From Morinoia aosen (taxonomy: Eukaryota > Arthropoda > Malacostraca > Amphipoda > Talitridae), in NCBI GenBank assembly GCA_030386875.1, contig CM059575.1:17694293-17758292 (forward strand): a DNA stretch of 64,000 bases. The letters run 5' to 3'. Shown here one piece after another: positions 45,570-57,650 of the stretch. A program made the translations under genes and the position numbers. The first letter of the stretch is position 1. Every line of letters begins with the position of its first letter. Below the pieces are notes generated by a model that was not told the DNA's origin, ran no database searches, and saw nothing but the letters and a program-made list of their open reading frames with translations.

Positions 45570-45806
45570 CTGTAGAGCAGGGGTCTCCAAAATATGGCCC
45601 GCGGGCCAGATCTGGCCCGCCACATAATTCCATCCGGCCCGCCAAACAAATCCCTGTGTGGTGGCCTTGAAAAATAATTATCGTACGACTGCTATCGCTG
45701 AATTAAATTGCTTTTTCTCTCATTTTTATTCCTTCGGCCTGAATGGATGTGGGAAATATATAATGTGGCCCTTACACTGAAAAGTTTAGAGACCTCTGCT
45801 GTAGAG
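45570..45806. mobile_element. hAT miniature element with perfect 8-bp target duplication
   Basis: The element 45578-45798 (221 bp) is flanked by CTGTAGAG at 45570-45577 and 45799-45806. Left end: CAGGGGTCTCCAAAATATGG. Right end, reverse complemented: CAGAGGTCTCTAAACTTTTC. A subterminal palindromic GGCCCGCGGGCC and later GGCCCGCC are typical of a widespread group of animal hAT elements. An 8-bp duplication and CAGGG-type ends define hAT; both are seen directly. It has no coding capacity. A decayed relative sits at 42382-42625. Confidence 0.92.
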
Positions 45807-47035
45807 GAAAGCAGAATCAGGGAAAAGTGAAAACTAAAACTAAATGAAAAAATATTTTCACTTTGACTGGGAGCTGAGGAAAAATTAAGATATCGAAAGA
45901 GAAAAAAAGTGACAAAAGAAGAAGAAAGCGCAAATGATTATCAAAATAACTTCCTAGAAGCGTGCAACTCTCTCAATGAACTAGCCAGTTTACAGGTACG
46001 TCAGATACTAGCAAATATTCATTTGTTAAATGCCAAAAAATATGGATTATTAAAAATGAAGCGATTGCTGGGAGACAAGATAAAGAGCGGGAAAGCCGAA
46101 TGCGGAGGGAGAAGCACAGAGAGTCCAGACTTCCGCCAGCGGGTCGACGAGACGCCGGCGCGCAGGGGGCAGTGGGCGAATTGGGGGCGAGCGGCAGAAG
46201 GAAAGTTTCCCTGTAGTAGACGTGATAGTGTGTAGGCAGATGACCGGCAGGGAGGTGCGAAAGGTAATCGGTGGAAGAAGAGCGAATACACAAAATAAGT
46301 TTGAGAGACAGCGTTGAAATGGACTTCTAAGATGAGTGGGGATTACTTGAACAGGAGTATCTTAAGAAAGAAAAATGACAGAGACGGGCATAAGGAATAT
46401 AAAAGTAGCTAAGAAAGATAGGGAAAGAAAGCCACCACCAGCAAGGAAACAAGTTGGCGTGGAATGGAAGCTCGAGAGAGTGTAGACAGTAAGGCCCGCC
46501 CGAGCGCCAACAACACAGCGCCCGTGAGGCCAGATGCAGCGAGGCCCGGGAAGCAAGGTAGCTCCAAGTCGATACAATAAATATGCTAAAGCAGGTACAC
46601 GCCCCGCCCCCACAGGGCAATACCCCTTCCCCTGCAAGGCGAGGCTGCTGCAAAAATCTGGGCGCTCTGAAGAATTCTCGAGCGAAAGGTCAAAGAAAAC
46701 GTGGGAGAAAATATGCCGCATCTTTGTCGAATGCCCAAAATTGTCAGTGAAAATAGCTGGAGAACTCGAGGAACTGGCGGGAATTTTGCTCGTAAATGAG
46801 ATTAGAGCTGCATGAAAACTTCGTGAAATTAGACAAAAACTACAATAAAATTATGGCGAGGAAACGACGGGGCTAAACATTCAGTTGACGAAAAGAATTG
46901 TTCAAGCACCAAAGAACTGCGAGTGAAAAATTAATTTCACGGTTACAGATGAGACTTTTTAGATGTTAAGGTAAGGAAGACACATTCGGATGAAGGCATT
47001 TAATTAACGGCTGTTGACGTATACACGAGTGGAAG
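45807..47035. other. purine-rich tracts, no gene recognised
   Basis: The plus strand is A/G-rich over much of 45840-46500. A 108-codon frame (45909-46235, charged N-terminal half NDYQNNFLEACNSLNELAS) is open but unrecognised. It is bounded by a GTACGT that could be a donor site at about 45995, which is speculation. Confidence 0.4.
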
Positions 47036-47515
47036 TAAAGGGGTGTTTACACTGGAGACATTTCGGCTTTGAGGCGCGACTCGTGTAGACGAAGCTCACC
47101 TCAGAGGTTCATATTTGTGTGTGTGTGTTCAAAATTCCCTATTCGCTTTGATCGAATTCGTGCAGCGCCGCACGTGTGAGCGGCGCAGCTCTAGACCGGT
47201 CAGTGTGCAGTTGGTGGGGTAGCGCCTCTCGCTCATCCGTTATGGCTGACTCAACACTGCCGCGAGAAACTACACTGCTTTTAATTAATTGAAATGTACT
47301 AAGCCCATCAATGCCTTTGGCAGACTAAAAGCTGCGAATATAAGGAGGCTGCTTTCTATTATATTTTAATGAAAATGAACGAATATAGTAACATTTCATT
47401 CATGCAAATAAAAAAGAGATTACGTAGCTTACGGTGCAGCAACAATATTCACACAAGCTCGTCTACAGCAATCCATATATCATAGCAGCAGGCCACACTG
47501 ACTGGTTTTGTGTTG

Positions 47516-48539
47516 CATGGCTGCCACTTTGGTTTGACCAAAAAATCTAGTGTGACCTCAAAAAATAGCTAGAAACATCTAGATTTAAAAATGAAACATC
47601 CAAAAATATATCTAGAAATAAATTAATTATCTACTATAATAAATTAGTTGAACAATAGCACATAAGAATATTAACATATAAGAATATTATATAAACTGAA
47701 CTCCTCGATGCATAAGAATATTTATATCATAAATTGCTTTATATTAGGCAATTTATCTTTATATAAATTATCTAGTATCCTGATATTTACCCTAATAAAG
47801 CTTGGTATCCAAATATTCTTCAATTTCACACGTGTTGCGAGTAGAAAGGTCAGTCTCTATTGTATTGCAATTATCAATGCTCAGATTCCTGCTTAACAGC
47901 AATTGTTTTAAGGCTTTCACACCGCTATCTTCATCACTTTTAATAATTTTGCAATTACTTAGTAAGTTGATTCTATACTTTATTAGATGCATCACTTTAG
48001 TATATACCTGATACACCAAGTAGTTTCATGATAGAAATATCATTGCTTCCATCCAACAATAAACTGAACTCATTGTTACCAATATCATTGGTCAGTCTTT
48101 CGTCAAATTGAAGCCACATTACATTCTTGATAATGTATGTGCATTTTATTCCATGATTTTTTTATATCATCACTAGTTTTGCAATTGGAGATAGTGTGCT
48201 TTAGCTTATGAACCGTGAAATAGCCGTCTTGGTGTCGTTCATAATCTGAACATAACATGATCAGAATATGGTTGCTTCACTATTCAGACAATTTGCTTAA
48301 GTAAATTAACAAATATACCAAGAATGAAGTAGTAACCAACCATTATGGTAAATTCCTAATTCGAATTTATTGTAATCTATCATATACATAGCTTAATTGT
48401 AATTCTAGCTAGTAAATTTCTAGCACGCTGAAAAAAACTATATAGATTTTATAGCTAGTATCTAGGTTTGAAATTTTACATCTAGGCTTCAGCAAAAACA
48501 TCTAGACCTAGCTATATAATATCTAGAGTGGCAGCCCTG
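47516..48539 (-). mobile_element. hAT-like element nested in the PIF/Harbinger-like element
   Basis: The left end CATGGCTGCCACTTTGG and the right end (reverse complement CAGGGCTGCCACTCTAG) form inverted repeats. Candidate 8-mers outside (TTGTGTTG and TTGAGCAG) agree at five positions, so a target duplication is uncertain. The inside is AT-rich with scattered CTAG-containing words near both ends (ATCTAGAT, TAGCTAG). On the minus strand it carries hAT transposase remains. About 1 kb is far below full hAT length, so it is internally deleted. Confidence 0.65.
47997..48119 (-). pseudogene. hAT transposase fragment
   Basis: From an ATG at 48119 the minus strand reads WLQFDERLTNDIGNN, then EFSLLLDGSNDISIMKLLGV, and stops at 47997. 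The F-S-L-hydrophobic-D-x-S-x-D-I-S block followed by K-x-L-G-V is the first-aspartate region of many animal hAT transposases. A preceding stretch (48240-48121) in another frame gives HQDGYFTVHKLKHTISNCKT, so a frameshift separates them. Other catalytic blocks are missing. It lies inside the nested element, in agreement with its hAT-type ends. Confidence 0.7.
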
Positions 48540-48671
48540 TTGAGCAGCGCGCGCTCCATGGCTCGCTCCAATGGTGTTTAGTCTAAACGCACATGTCTCT
48601 TGTGAAGCTCCACACGAGGCGTCTACACGTGAGCCTGCAGCAAAATGTAGACCAGTGTAAACGGCCCTTAA

Positions 48672-51600
48672 GTTGCATTTGAACGAGCCACTCATTATCC
48701 TGAGACGTTGACGCGCCCGCATTGACTTGCGCCTGCGTTACACAGCGTATGTCTGTCTCAGCCCTACACTGGTCAGTTAATTGAGCGAACGCTGGTCATC
48801 TTAACAGTGTGGTGTAAAATTCTATCTAGGAAATATGGATGAGAGCTTTTGGATTTCGGTAACTAGTTTAGATGAAATAGTTCGGTGCCTCGCATATAGA
48901 TTGTAGCAATCTAAAAATCAGAAGTTTCTATACACAGATATTCCTACTATCGCTAAGGTAACAATTTACTGTAAATCCACTCCATGACTGCACCTCGCAT
49001 CTTGGTTGACTGTATGTACCATACGTACGTGGAAAAAGTTGAGTCCAAACATTTACTCTGTAGCTGTGTGAAAAAAGTAAGGCTGAAATTAAGATGATGT
49101 CCACACCGCAGTGTACAAATTCACGTGCAGTGGACCTCAACGAACTTCAAAGAAACAATTTTCTCAAAATTCACAATTAAGAAAACGACACTTCTGAAGC
49201 AATAAAATTTTATCAATTTTGGTGAGTTAAACCTTTTCAAAATTAATTGGTAATCTATGAATTGTGGAGACGTTTATGTTTTTATATCCAAATAAAAACC
49301 CTCGCTTCTTAGCTTGCTTGCTAAGTTATTTACTTGCTAGCTTGATCTGTGAGCTCTTTCTCGCGGCATGCGAACTGGATATCTGAACACTATGTAATAA
49401 CTCCAATTATTTTATGGAAATTTGGTTGTGCTGAAGGAAATTCATTTTTATATTATTTTAACTCTCAAACGAAGGAACTGAAAGCAGAAAGAACATGCAA
49501 GTTAAATGTTCATTTGAAAACACTTTTCGCAATGGAATCATTACTCTGCATTGAGAATAACGTCGTCATTTTGGAAGGCGTGTGATATTCGCTATTCGCT
49601 ATTTTTGATTAAACTTTGGGTTGAAAATAGTCCCACTCAAATATATTATTTCTTTCTCTTTTTTCTTGGACTCTTGGACACAATGCTGTTTCTAATCCGT
49701 ATCATTAATCCTCAATACGGTGAATTTATCCTTCTCTCGATTATAAATGGAGTTAAAAGAGTTCGCAGTGAATGCTTTTAATCCCCATAAATCAGCTGCA
49801 AAAGAAATATGCTTCATAGATTTCCACTGTAATCAATAGCCAACATGATATTCGCAGGTCACCAGGCACTCTCGACCCCCTCGGGACCCAGAAGCTGCTG
49901 TCAGCGTCAAAACGTCAGCGCGGATAGTGTTGGCATCCTTGCTAAGAAATAAATAGTAAAATGAAACACTGAATTTATGCATAGCTCCGTTAATTTGTCG
50001 TTCGTCTGAGACATTGGAATTGAATTATGCTCGTTAATCATGAATCATTTTTCGTAAAATGCAAACGACGCTCACGCATGGAAAAATTAGGACATCATTC
50101 CAAGTCAAACAGCTCGGATCGACTCGACATGATATTGGGACTTAGTATAAGTGGGTCTGAAATACAAGACCCGAGGCTTTCACAAACAGTCGACGACGTA
50201 GCTTCTCGCAACGCTTCGCTTCATAGAAAGAATTCAATTCTTGCGGGTACCGAAAATAACTTTATAGTTTCCTTGGAAAAGCTCGTAACTTGAACGCTGC
50301 TCGTCCTTAAGCGAAGGAACGCTAGAAGATCTCAAACCCGCTGACGCAAAGGGATATCGAGACGTCATTCTTAAGAATTTTTATTACATCGGAGAGACAG
50401 AGTCATGAGAAATTTCTAGACAGCTACGCGTCTCCGGAAACCGCAGTCTTTTCTTACCGTTGAAAAATCCTGTAGCAAAAATTGGGCACTGTGCATGAAG
50501 TTACCTACTGACAAAAAAAGAGGTTCTTAGATGATATGAGCATGTTTTATGCCCTCTCTTAACCTCGTCAAAGAATGATCGATGAAGACCGACCATCTCT
50601 CACAGTGAAACAGTGCATACTAGTGTAAAGTGTAATTAACACCCGGTAGCCAATTATGGATGACTTTTCTTCCGTTTTATCTCACACACGGCAGGATAAA
50701 GCAGAGTATGTGAGAGTGTCGGAGTCGCAAAACAAGCAGACTTTCAAGTCACCTCGTGAGCGTCGTATACCTGAAATAATCACGCTGCGGTCAACGCCAC
50801 GATTGCAAATCACATGTTTTTTTTAAACAACCGTAAATTCTTCACTTGCTGCCTTAATTTTTCCGTTTTACATTCTGTCCGTTTTTATAGCTTTTCGTCC
50901 TGTGCCAGTTTTCCGGTTAATTGTTGCCATCAGGGCACCCTCATAACTGTTCATCGTTGGCTGATTTTTTTAAGTTGGTAATAACTGTTGGGTCGACGTT
51001 TTGTTTCAACAAATGTTAAAACAAGAAAGGAAAAGGAAACACCCGTTTATTTTCAAGAACGTCGATACATAAAATGTATCAAAATGCTGTTTTTTAAAAA
51101 TTTCTCAATGTTAAGATCATTATTTGATAAACAAATCATACGAGGTGTACAATAGCCGTGTCAGGGGTTAATTGTATTATTAAGAGAAACAATCAGACTA
51201 TTTTCTCTTGGATATTTTACCTAACGCAGGATGATTGAAAGCTTATAAATACTTTAAATACTATTGGTGAATGCCTTTGAAGTTCTTCGCTATAAGTCAA
51301 AACGAAAGAAGAAGAGACACGAAACACTCTTCTCAAACAAGCTGAAAAAACCGTCATAAATGATTTTCAAGTAGTGAGAAAAGTTTGGAAAGTAATTCAT
51401 TAAAAAACAGAGTACAAACACACACATCTAAAACTAGTAAACAAACATGCATGCAAAGATAAATTCCAGAGCTTTTTCATCATACGATGAGTGAGATTTG
51501 TTTATGAATCCTAAACTTAGATTGTGCTTACATTTATTTATCTAGTTAGATTTTGGGATACAAAAACGTGCGACGCTCACTGGAGAAAAAAATCTCTTTT

Positions 51601-52180
51601 TGAAACAGTGAGCCAATGTACTAATTTTATTTGGTGAAATTTCGAATTATTTATGATTGAAAGTTTAGTGCTAACTGGTCGCAGAGCGTTAAGCAAATGT
51701 AATCGCCATGTTTTTCAGTTTTTTGGGAAAAACGAAACTCTTCATCCTCCAATATCAGTGCTCAGTGTAGACAGAAGAAATAATGGAGCAAAAACAAAAA
51801 ATAAAAATGACTTCGGAAACGCAAAAAATTAGCAAGTTTCAAATTTTCTGACAGAAATTTTAGAAAAATCAAGTTACAGTTCAAAAACAACAAAAAACAT
51901 TTTAGGTCTCTCGCTATGTCGGTATTCCCTATAATAACATACAGACATGGGTACTTGAGATGGAATGGAGACACGGGGATAGATTGGTCTCCATGACAGA
52001 GCTGCGAAATGGCGTGTTGCGTTAGCCATTATTTCTTTTACTGTTTAATAATTTTTTATATATTTGAGAAACTTTTTTCACGACATAGCTCTAGTAACTG
52101 AGAAAGCTTTTTTGTCTCAGATCAGATGAACGGTAACTAAGACATCATTCCTGTGCCTATTTGTTTGTGCCTATTTGCTT
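48672..52180. other. AT-rich DNA, no gene recognised
   Basis: An 88-codon frame at 50027-50293 (charged, Ser-rich) is unrecognised. A possible very decayed piggyBac-like piece lies at 50637-50800. GCTTGCTTGCTAAG-type short repeats occur near 49305-49345. Confidence 0.4.
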
Positions 52181-52360
52181 ATGCCCGCCTAGTAGTGATC
52201 AGTTGATCTTGTCATGGTAGTAATGTTGACTTCGTTGTGTCCAACAGCTTGTGTCTAGGTGATTGTGTTCAACCGATTGTGTCGAGGCTGGTATAGTGTC
52301 TGATTGTGTAGAGCTGGGTGTGATCAGCTGGATGCGTCTACGTGGTTGCGTTCAATTGCT
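52181..52360. repeat. degenerate GTGT-rich tandem sequence
   Basis: Repeated imperfect words such as GATTGTGTC, GCTTGTGTC and GGTTGCGTTC, spaced roughly 15-20 bases apart, look like an old minisatellite. The period is not firm. Confidence 0.45.
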
Positions 52361-55044
52361 TACCTCAAGCTGAGCAGAAATATTATCGGTCAATGCAAAA
52401 TTAGACAAAAAAAAACATGTTCAACCTTTGCATCCCAATGCTGCTGAAGTGATGGCAAAACTATGTTTTACTTAATAATAACAGCCTCGCGCTGTGAATT
52501 GTAAAGAAGTTTTTTTCATTTACAGCTGAGTTACTAAAACTGCAAAAAGCTTCTTCTAAACGGCTGCACTTCTAATGTTTTTGGTGGAGATCATGTTATT
52601 TTAATCCAACTTTGTTCCGTAGACCTATTCCCGCTGAAATTTGGTGCAGTACTACAGCAGTTCGGAGTACTAATAATGATGCAGCAATACAGATCTCATG
52701 TGCACTTTTACGACAATTTTCTTGTACCGTAACTAAACGAGTGTCACGGTTGTAATTTCGTCACTTAAATCCTTTGATTCCACTGATAGAAAAAGAACTG
52801 CAGTGCGCGGCTACTGGCCTATTGAGACTTTGGGTAGTATATGCTATCACGTGGCGCGTTAAGTTTTTACGGGGCCTATAGTATCTAGGATCTTCGCTGT
52901 AACCAAAACTTTTGACGCAGTTGAATGCTCTAAATCTACATTAAAATGACTAATTTGCGCCACATGGCAGAAAACCACTGAAATCCTGAGTCTAATTTTA
53001 ACTAGGTTGTAAACTTTATCTATACGCCTGCCCTCTGTACTTATAGAAGTTTAATGTACGGCACAAGATTAAGAGATGAGAAGCCTAAAATTTTAAGGTT
53101 TTGCTTTTTCCTAGTTTTTCTGTCGGTTTTCAAAAAACGTTGCATGTATACCAACCAATTTACACCATGCTTCTATTTCTGTTAAAGACATCCTCAACGT
53201 TTTAGAACTTATATAAGAATTAATGAAAAAATTCTATTACTTTTATATTTTTCCTTACCTTCCAATATTTAGTCGGTAAAATTACCGCTAGTTCATTTGT
53301 ATCAGCATACCATCTGCTGCGTATCAACATGAAACATTCCCTCACCTCTTATAGCTCTAGTTGTAAACATTGCATGAAGCAGCGCGTGTGTTCAGTAATC
53401 AGAACACTTTACCCACGGAAAGCAGACCATGATTATGCATACATTGAGCTACTTTATCGCTCTATCTCCCTTTTATATCAATATTTAACAGAATTGCACA
53501 AATAGTTGTAGTTCTCAATGATAGTGGAAAATTATTAGCTGCATTCAGTAGTCTGTGAACCCTTGCGAATTAAAATACTCGTAGACTCATGAGAAGATAA
53601 TAAATTGCACTTATCAAGCTCTATATTTTTGTTGTATTTGCTCATACTTTTCCTCAACATTCACACTCTTGATAATATCTTTCGAATTAAATAATTTTCA
53701 ATATTTCTTTTGCACAGGTATTTCGATAAAAATGAGCCAGAGAACGAACTGTTCCAATTAAATATTCCAAACTATTTCGTATTTATCGTCTTCACAACAC
53801 GTTCACTTCAACAAGTTACTGAACTAAAACTTTTCTTGAGTTGAATTCGAACAAACTCAATTTTAGAACAGGTGAACAGCATGGAGGTCTGTAGACTGGT
53901 CGTCAGGCAGTGCCTTTCCAGAGCGGTGGTTCAGGGCGATCATCCAAGGTTACGATCCCAACGGCAATTTAAAACAATTCTAGAGCTCATGTACAATGAA
54001 GCCATCATATCTAAAAATTCGTGAACAGCTTGGCAAGCTTATAACCAAAGATCAAGGATCATTATAGGCGACGAACGCAAGATTTGAGACTTTCACCTGG
54101 AAACAAGACAGTGTCTCAACGCTAGACGCCAGGGGTCCCTCAACCTAAGCCTAAGTCAGAAGCTGAATACGATCGATAGCTAGCTCGTAATTTATATTTA
54201 TAGTTAGGGATAACTACTGCCTTCAAAACCATTATTACTTTAACTGCAAAGTTTTGTGATACCGGAAAAATATCGGGCAATAAAAATTTTCGGTGAGAAG
54301 TGAAGCCTTAGCTCATGGATGCAGCATACGACCACTCTTCCTGAACAAGATAACATATTTCAAAACTAACGGCAACGCAGCAATGGCCCCTGTATTCTCA
54401 ACGCTGACATCAACTCAGAAATCGTGCATTCGCCTTTTTGAAAACGAAAATGAAGGACACGTGCCGCCGTTTCACCAAAGAAAATTTAAATGAAATGTCT
54501 GGCAATGATAGATTGACCTCAGAACTGCGCTTCAGGTTGCATTTTACAGCATATAGAAGCAGCAGGAATAGCACGGCCAGTGAAGAGGAGAAAATTTGAA
54601 AGAAAATTAAGTCCTCATTTTTATGAGCGACTAGCTATTTTATTACATGCCCTGTAATTTTCCTACTGTATCATTTAAATATTTGTTTATTTCATTGCTA
54701 AATCACTATTTTATCCCACTAACAAGCATAAAGTAAAAAAAAGTCAAAGCGTCAATTTGAACTTCCATTTATGCCATTCAGTCACGTCTGACACGAACAC
54801 TGCATACTGTTCACTACTAATCGTTACAAACTCACTTATAAATTTGAAAATTGAATTGAATTTATGTATTATTAAAATACTTGTGCTCATTAACGAGTAT
54901 TTTTGTTTTTTAGGCACTTTATGTGGCACAATAGCAAAATGTTTTACTAAAAAACTTGTAGGCGAGTTGCATAAATTTCCATCGGAGATTATATCATAAT
55001 TCTAAGTAAACAGAGTGCATCTTTAAAGAACATTACAGCGATTC
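52361..55044. other. AT-rich DNA, no gene recognised
   Basis: CAGGGGTCCCTCAACCTAAG at about 54130 resembles a hAT terminus, but no partner end was found. A GGTTCAGGGC...GGTTACGATCCC stretch near 53932-53955 faintly resembles tRNA-type promoter boxes. Confidence 0.4.
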
Positions 55045-55950
55045 AAAGTGACCGGAAAATTAACGGATATGTTTGGTCAAAGTCGTCCTCGTACTGCCAG
55101 AACATCAAAATTGGTTTAAATTAATCAACAAGTTGCTTCGGAATAACGCAAAAAAACTATCAAGAATCAAACCTAAATGACCAATATATTCATTGAGGCC
55201 ATATTCACAATACTTAACAAAGGCTTGAAGCCTGCTCCATGCGAACATTAAAAGAAGCAGCTACAATCTTTGAGTACAGCAAAAGAACGCTTCACAAAAG
55301 CTGTGGCAGCTTTCTTGCATCCGTCTAGGCATGCTGCCCATCACCGTTTACAGCGATTAGAAGAAAATTGACGTACAACAAAAATACAACCCTCAAAGTA
55401 AACGATGTTGTTCAAAATCAGGCGATATAAATGCCAGAGTGACCACTCGATCACATGGCGCGGCTTCGGTGATGAGGTGGGCAGTCAGTCGTAACTGACA
55501 CAAGAGGACGTCCTTTGATTTTTGTTGATCTGGAGACCAAAATCAACCATGAAATTGCCAGAGTTTCTTTCAAGGGGAATTAACATTAGTTTGCGCTCAC
55601 AAAAATTTCAAAAAACGCGAACGGTCATTTCACTAAGACTCAATGTCCTCTAATGAAGTAAAAAGCAAAAGAGTGGTTACTATTCAGTTTTCCCCACTTC
55701 ACTTCCAAGGATGAATGGTTCCTTCATCACCAGATCGGAATCCTCTCAATTGCAAAATCTAATCCGTTTTGGAGGGTGAGGCGTCAGAAACACACCACTG
55801 CAAGTTTGGATGCTCTGAAAGAAAACTTCACCGCAGAGTGGTACTAAACGCTCCAAAATGTTATTTGCGATTCGTGTACGTCATTTTCCAAGCGTTTCTG
55901 CATTATCGATGCAAATAGGAGACATTTCAAAAAAGGCTGAAATATTTTAA
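55045..55950 (+). pseudogene. decayed Tc1/mariner-superfamily transposase
   Basis: Collinear remains in all three plus frames. An N-terminal DNA-binding part contains GQSRPRTARTSKLV (55073-55115), the GRPR-type hook typical of Tc1/mariner proteins. A middle part has TRGRPLIFVDLETKINHE (55500-55550), matching the usual strand before the second aspartate. Then come FTSKDEW and, in another frame, PSSPDRNPLN (55721-55750), the Pro-Asp-x-Asn-Pro-Leu motif near the third catalytic residue. The C-terminus reads SLDALKENFTAEWY, then TSFSKRFCIIDANRRHFKK, matching the last helices (...F..R...I.A.GGH). Many stops and frameshifts. About 0.9 kb, close to a full transposase of about 340 codons minus the extreme N-terminus. 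No terminal repeats identified. Confidence 0.75.
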
Positions 55951-57650
55951 AGTTTATCGGTCACTAATTTTTTTTAGGTTGTATTTTTGTACGTTTTCTT
56001 TAATGCACGTAGGCAAGAACCTTCTAAAGCTTGTGAGCTGAATGCTCTGTAGTTGCATCTTTTAAAAAATGTCTCAGAAATACACAAATGAAAGAGGCAC
56101 TACTCATCATGAACTTTGCATGAACTACAATTTTCATTAATGACTGAAAAAACACAGAATACTTGCTCCTGTCGATCAATGTTCATTTCATTTTAACTTT
56201 TTTATACAATAATTCACAAAACCGCTTCTATATTACTATGAGTTATCTGATTAATGCATCCATGTCCAGACCTTTGTATACCATGAAACTCGTTTCTGTT
56301 TTTGCAACAAAATTCGAGTAAAAATTATTTTATTTTAGTGCACAAACTACGCAACAGAAAGAGAAAATAATTTCTAACTTTAATTCCGACTGCATAAGAT
56401 TATCCGGATTATCCTCAGCATAAAAGCTGCAGTAATTTAAAATTTGATCAGAAAGTTTTATCATCATAAAACTAGAAAACGAAAAACTAAAGTGGATAAG
56501 GAACAAAAAAGTACAAGAAAAGATCCAGTGGAACATACCATGGAACGCACTCTGTGAATTTAGAATCAAATAGTCATCATATCGCAGTCTACTGTGAATA
56601 TTACTATTTTTATATTTTGCTCTCTAATTTTGAGCAGCACTTGCAACCCAGTACAGAGAAGCTTAGAGATGCTCAAATTCAAGCATCCCATCATTCCGTG
56701 CAAAAGTAGTTTGCCTCGCCCTGCCTGAAGCCAGATGTGATCACTGAGCTGAGTCATTGCCCCTACGGAGCAATCGGAAAAAGAAACAACATCCAGACGT
56801 CATGAAGCCACTCCCGCTCGACTGTGGGAGTAATTGCGACGCTCTTGATGGAAGTGTGACGCTCTCGTTCTCTAAATGATAAAGCGGTAAAAGATGCTGG
56901 TTGCGAATAGATTTCTCATGCCAATGAAATCATGGAAGCATTGTGAACAACTTCTAATTTTTCTATTGATGGTATTTTCTGTACGACAGATTGCATCCGT
57001 GATCTTGGAGCATTAGGGCACATATCAAAGGGAAAAGCGGGAGTCACACACATGTACTGTGAAAAGGAAAATAACATTTTTGGCTTCACAGACCGCCAGT
57101 TTTTTCTACAAACATCATATGTGACCACACTTTTATTTCTTAACAACTTATACAAAACGATATAGTTTAAAAATAACTATGCAAGAGCATCTTTAGCAAG
57201 AATTAAAGAAACTTGGATGGTATTTCAACACATTGATATACCTAGGGTTTTTCGAAATAGTTGTCACCTAGAATTATATCACGAAGCTTAATTGAACACG
57301 GAATATTAGGATGGAAATTATAACGATGCTCATAAAGAGATGTAATCGTAACTTTCCTTAGCATTAATACTAGTTTGCATTTTATACAGTTTTACAACAC
57401 AGCTATCAGCAGGTCATATGCTATAGATTGCATCAACGCTTTCGGACACGATGGCCTACTCGCCTCCCCTTGCGACTCGTGAACGGCTGAAATAATACAG
57501 CCCAATTAGAAATATTAAGATGAATGAAGAACTATAAGTTCAAGATTTCTGAATTGATTCTAATGCGTAAATCAACAAACTATTGCATCACCAACTCCAA
57601 TTTCCCATTACTATTGATGAAGGGCGTCGTGTTGACTCAAACGTATCTTC
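55951..57650. other. AT-rich DNA, nothing recognised
   Basis: No supported feature. Confidence 0.5.

Larger units (their letters stand above)
47036..48671. mobile_element. PIF/Harbinger-like element with nested insertion
   Basis: The ends AGGGGTGTTTACACTGG (from 47039) and, reverse complemented, AGGGCCGTTTACACTGG (to 48668) are inverted repeats. They continue with ACATTT(C/T)GGC and ACATTTTGCTG, then with GTGTAGACG shared further in. Both sides carry TAA (47036-47038, 48669-48671), a TWA-type 3-bp duplication as made by PIF/Harbinger elements. The element is 1630 bp including a nested element of about 1 kb (47516-48539); without it about 600 bp remain, with no coding capacity. Superfamily assignment is inference. 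Confidence 0.6.

Noticed and set aside
45909-46235. 108-codon frame with a charged start
   Set aside because: It lies in a purine-rich tract that favours Lys/Glu-rich open frames; no family resemblance.
53915-53960. tRNA-like stretch (GGTGGTTCAGGGC ... GGTTACGATCCC)
   Set aside because: Only loose resemblance to A and B boxes; no cloverleaf could be folded by eye and no SINE-type tail follows.
54130-54152. CAGGGGTCCCTCAACCTAAG as a hAT terminus
   Set aside because: No matching opposite end or 8-bp duplication was found within about 1 kb.
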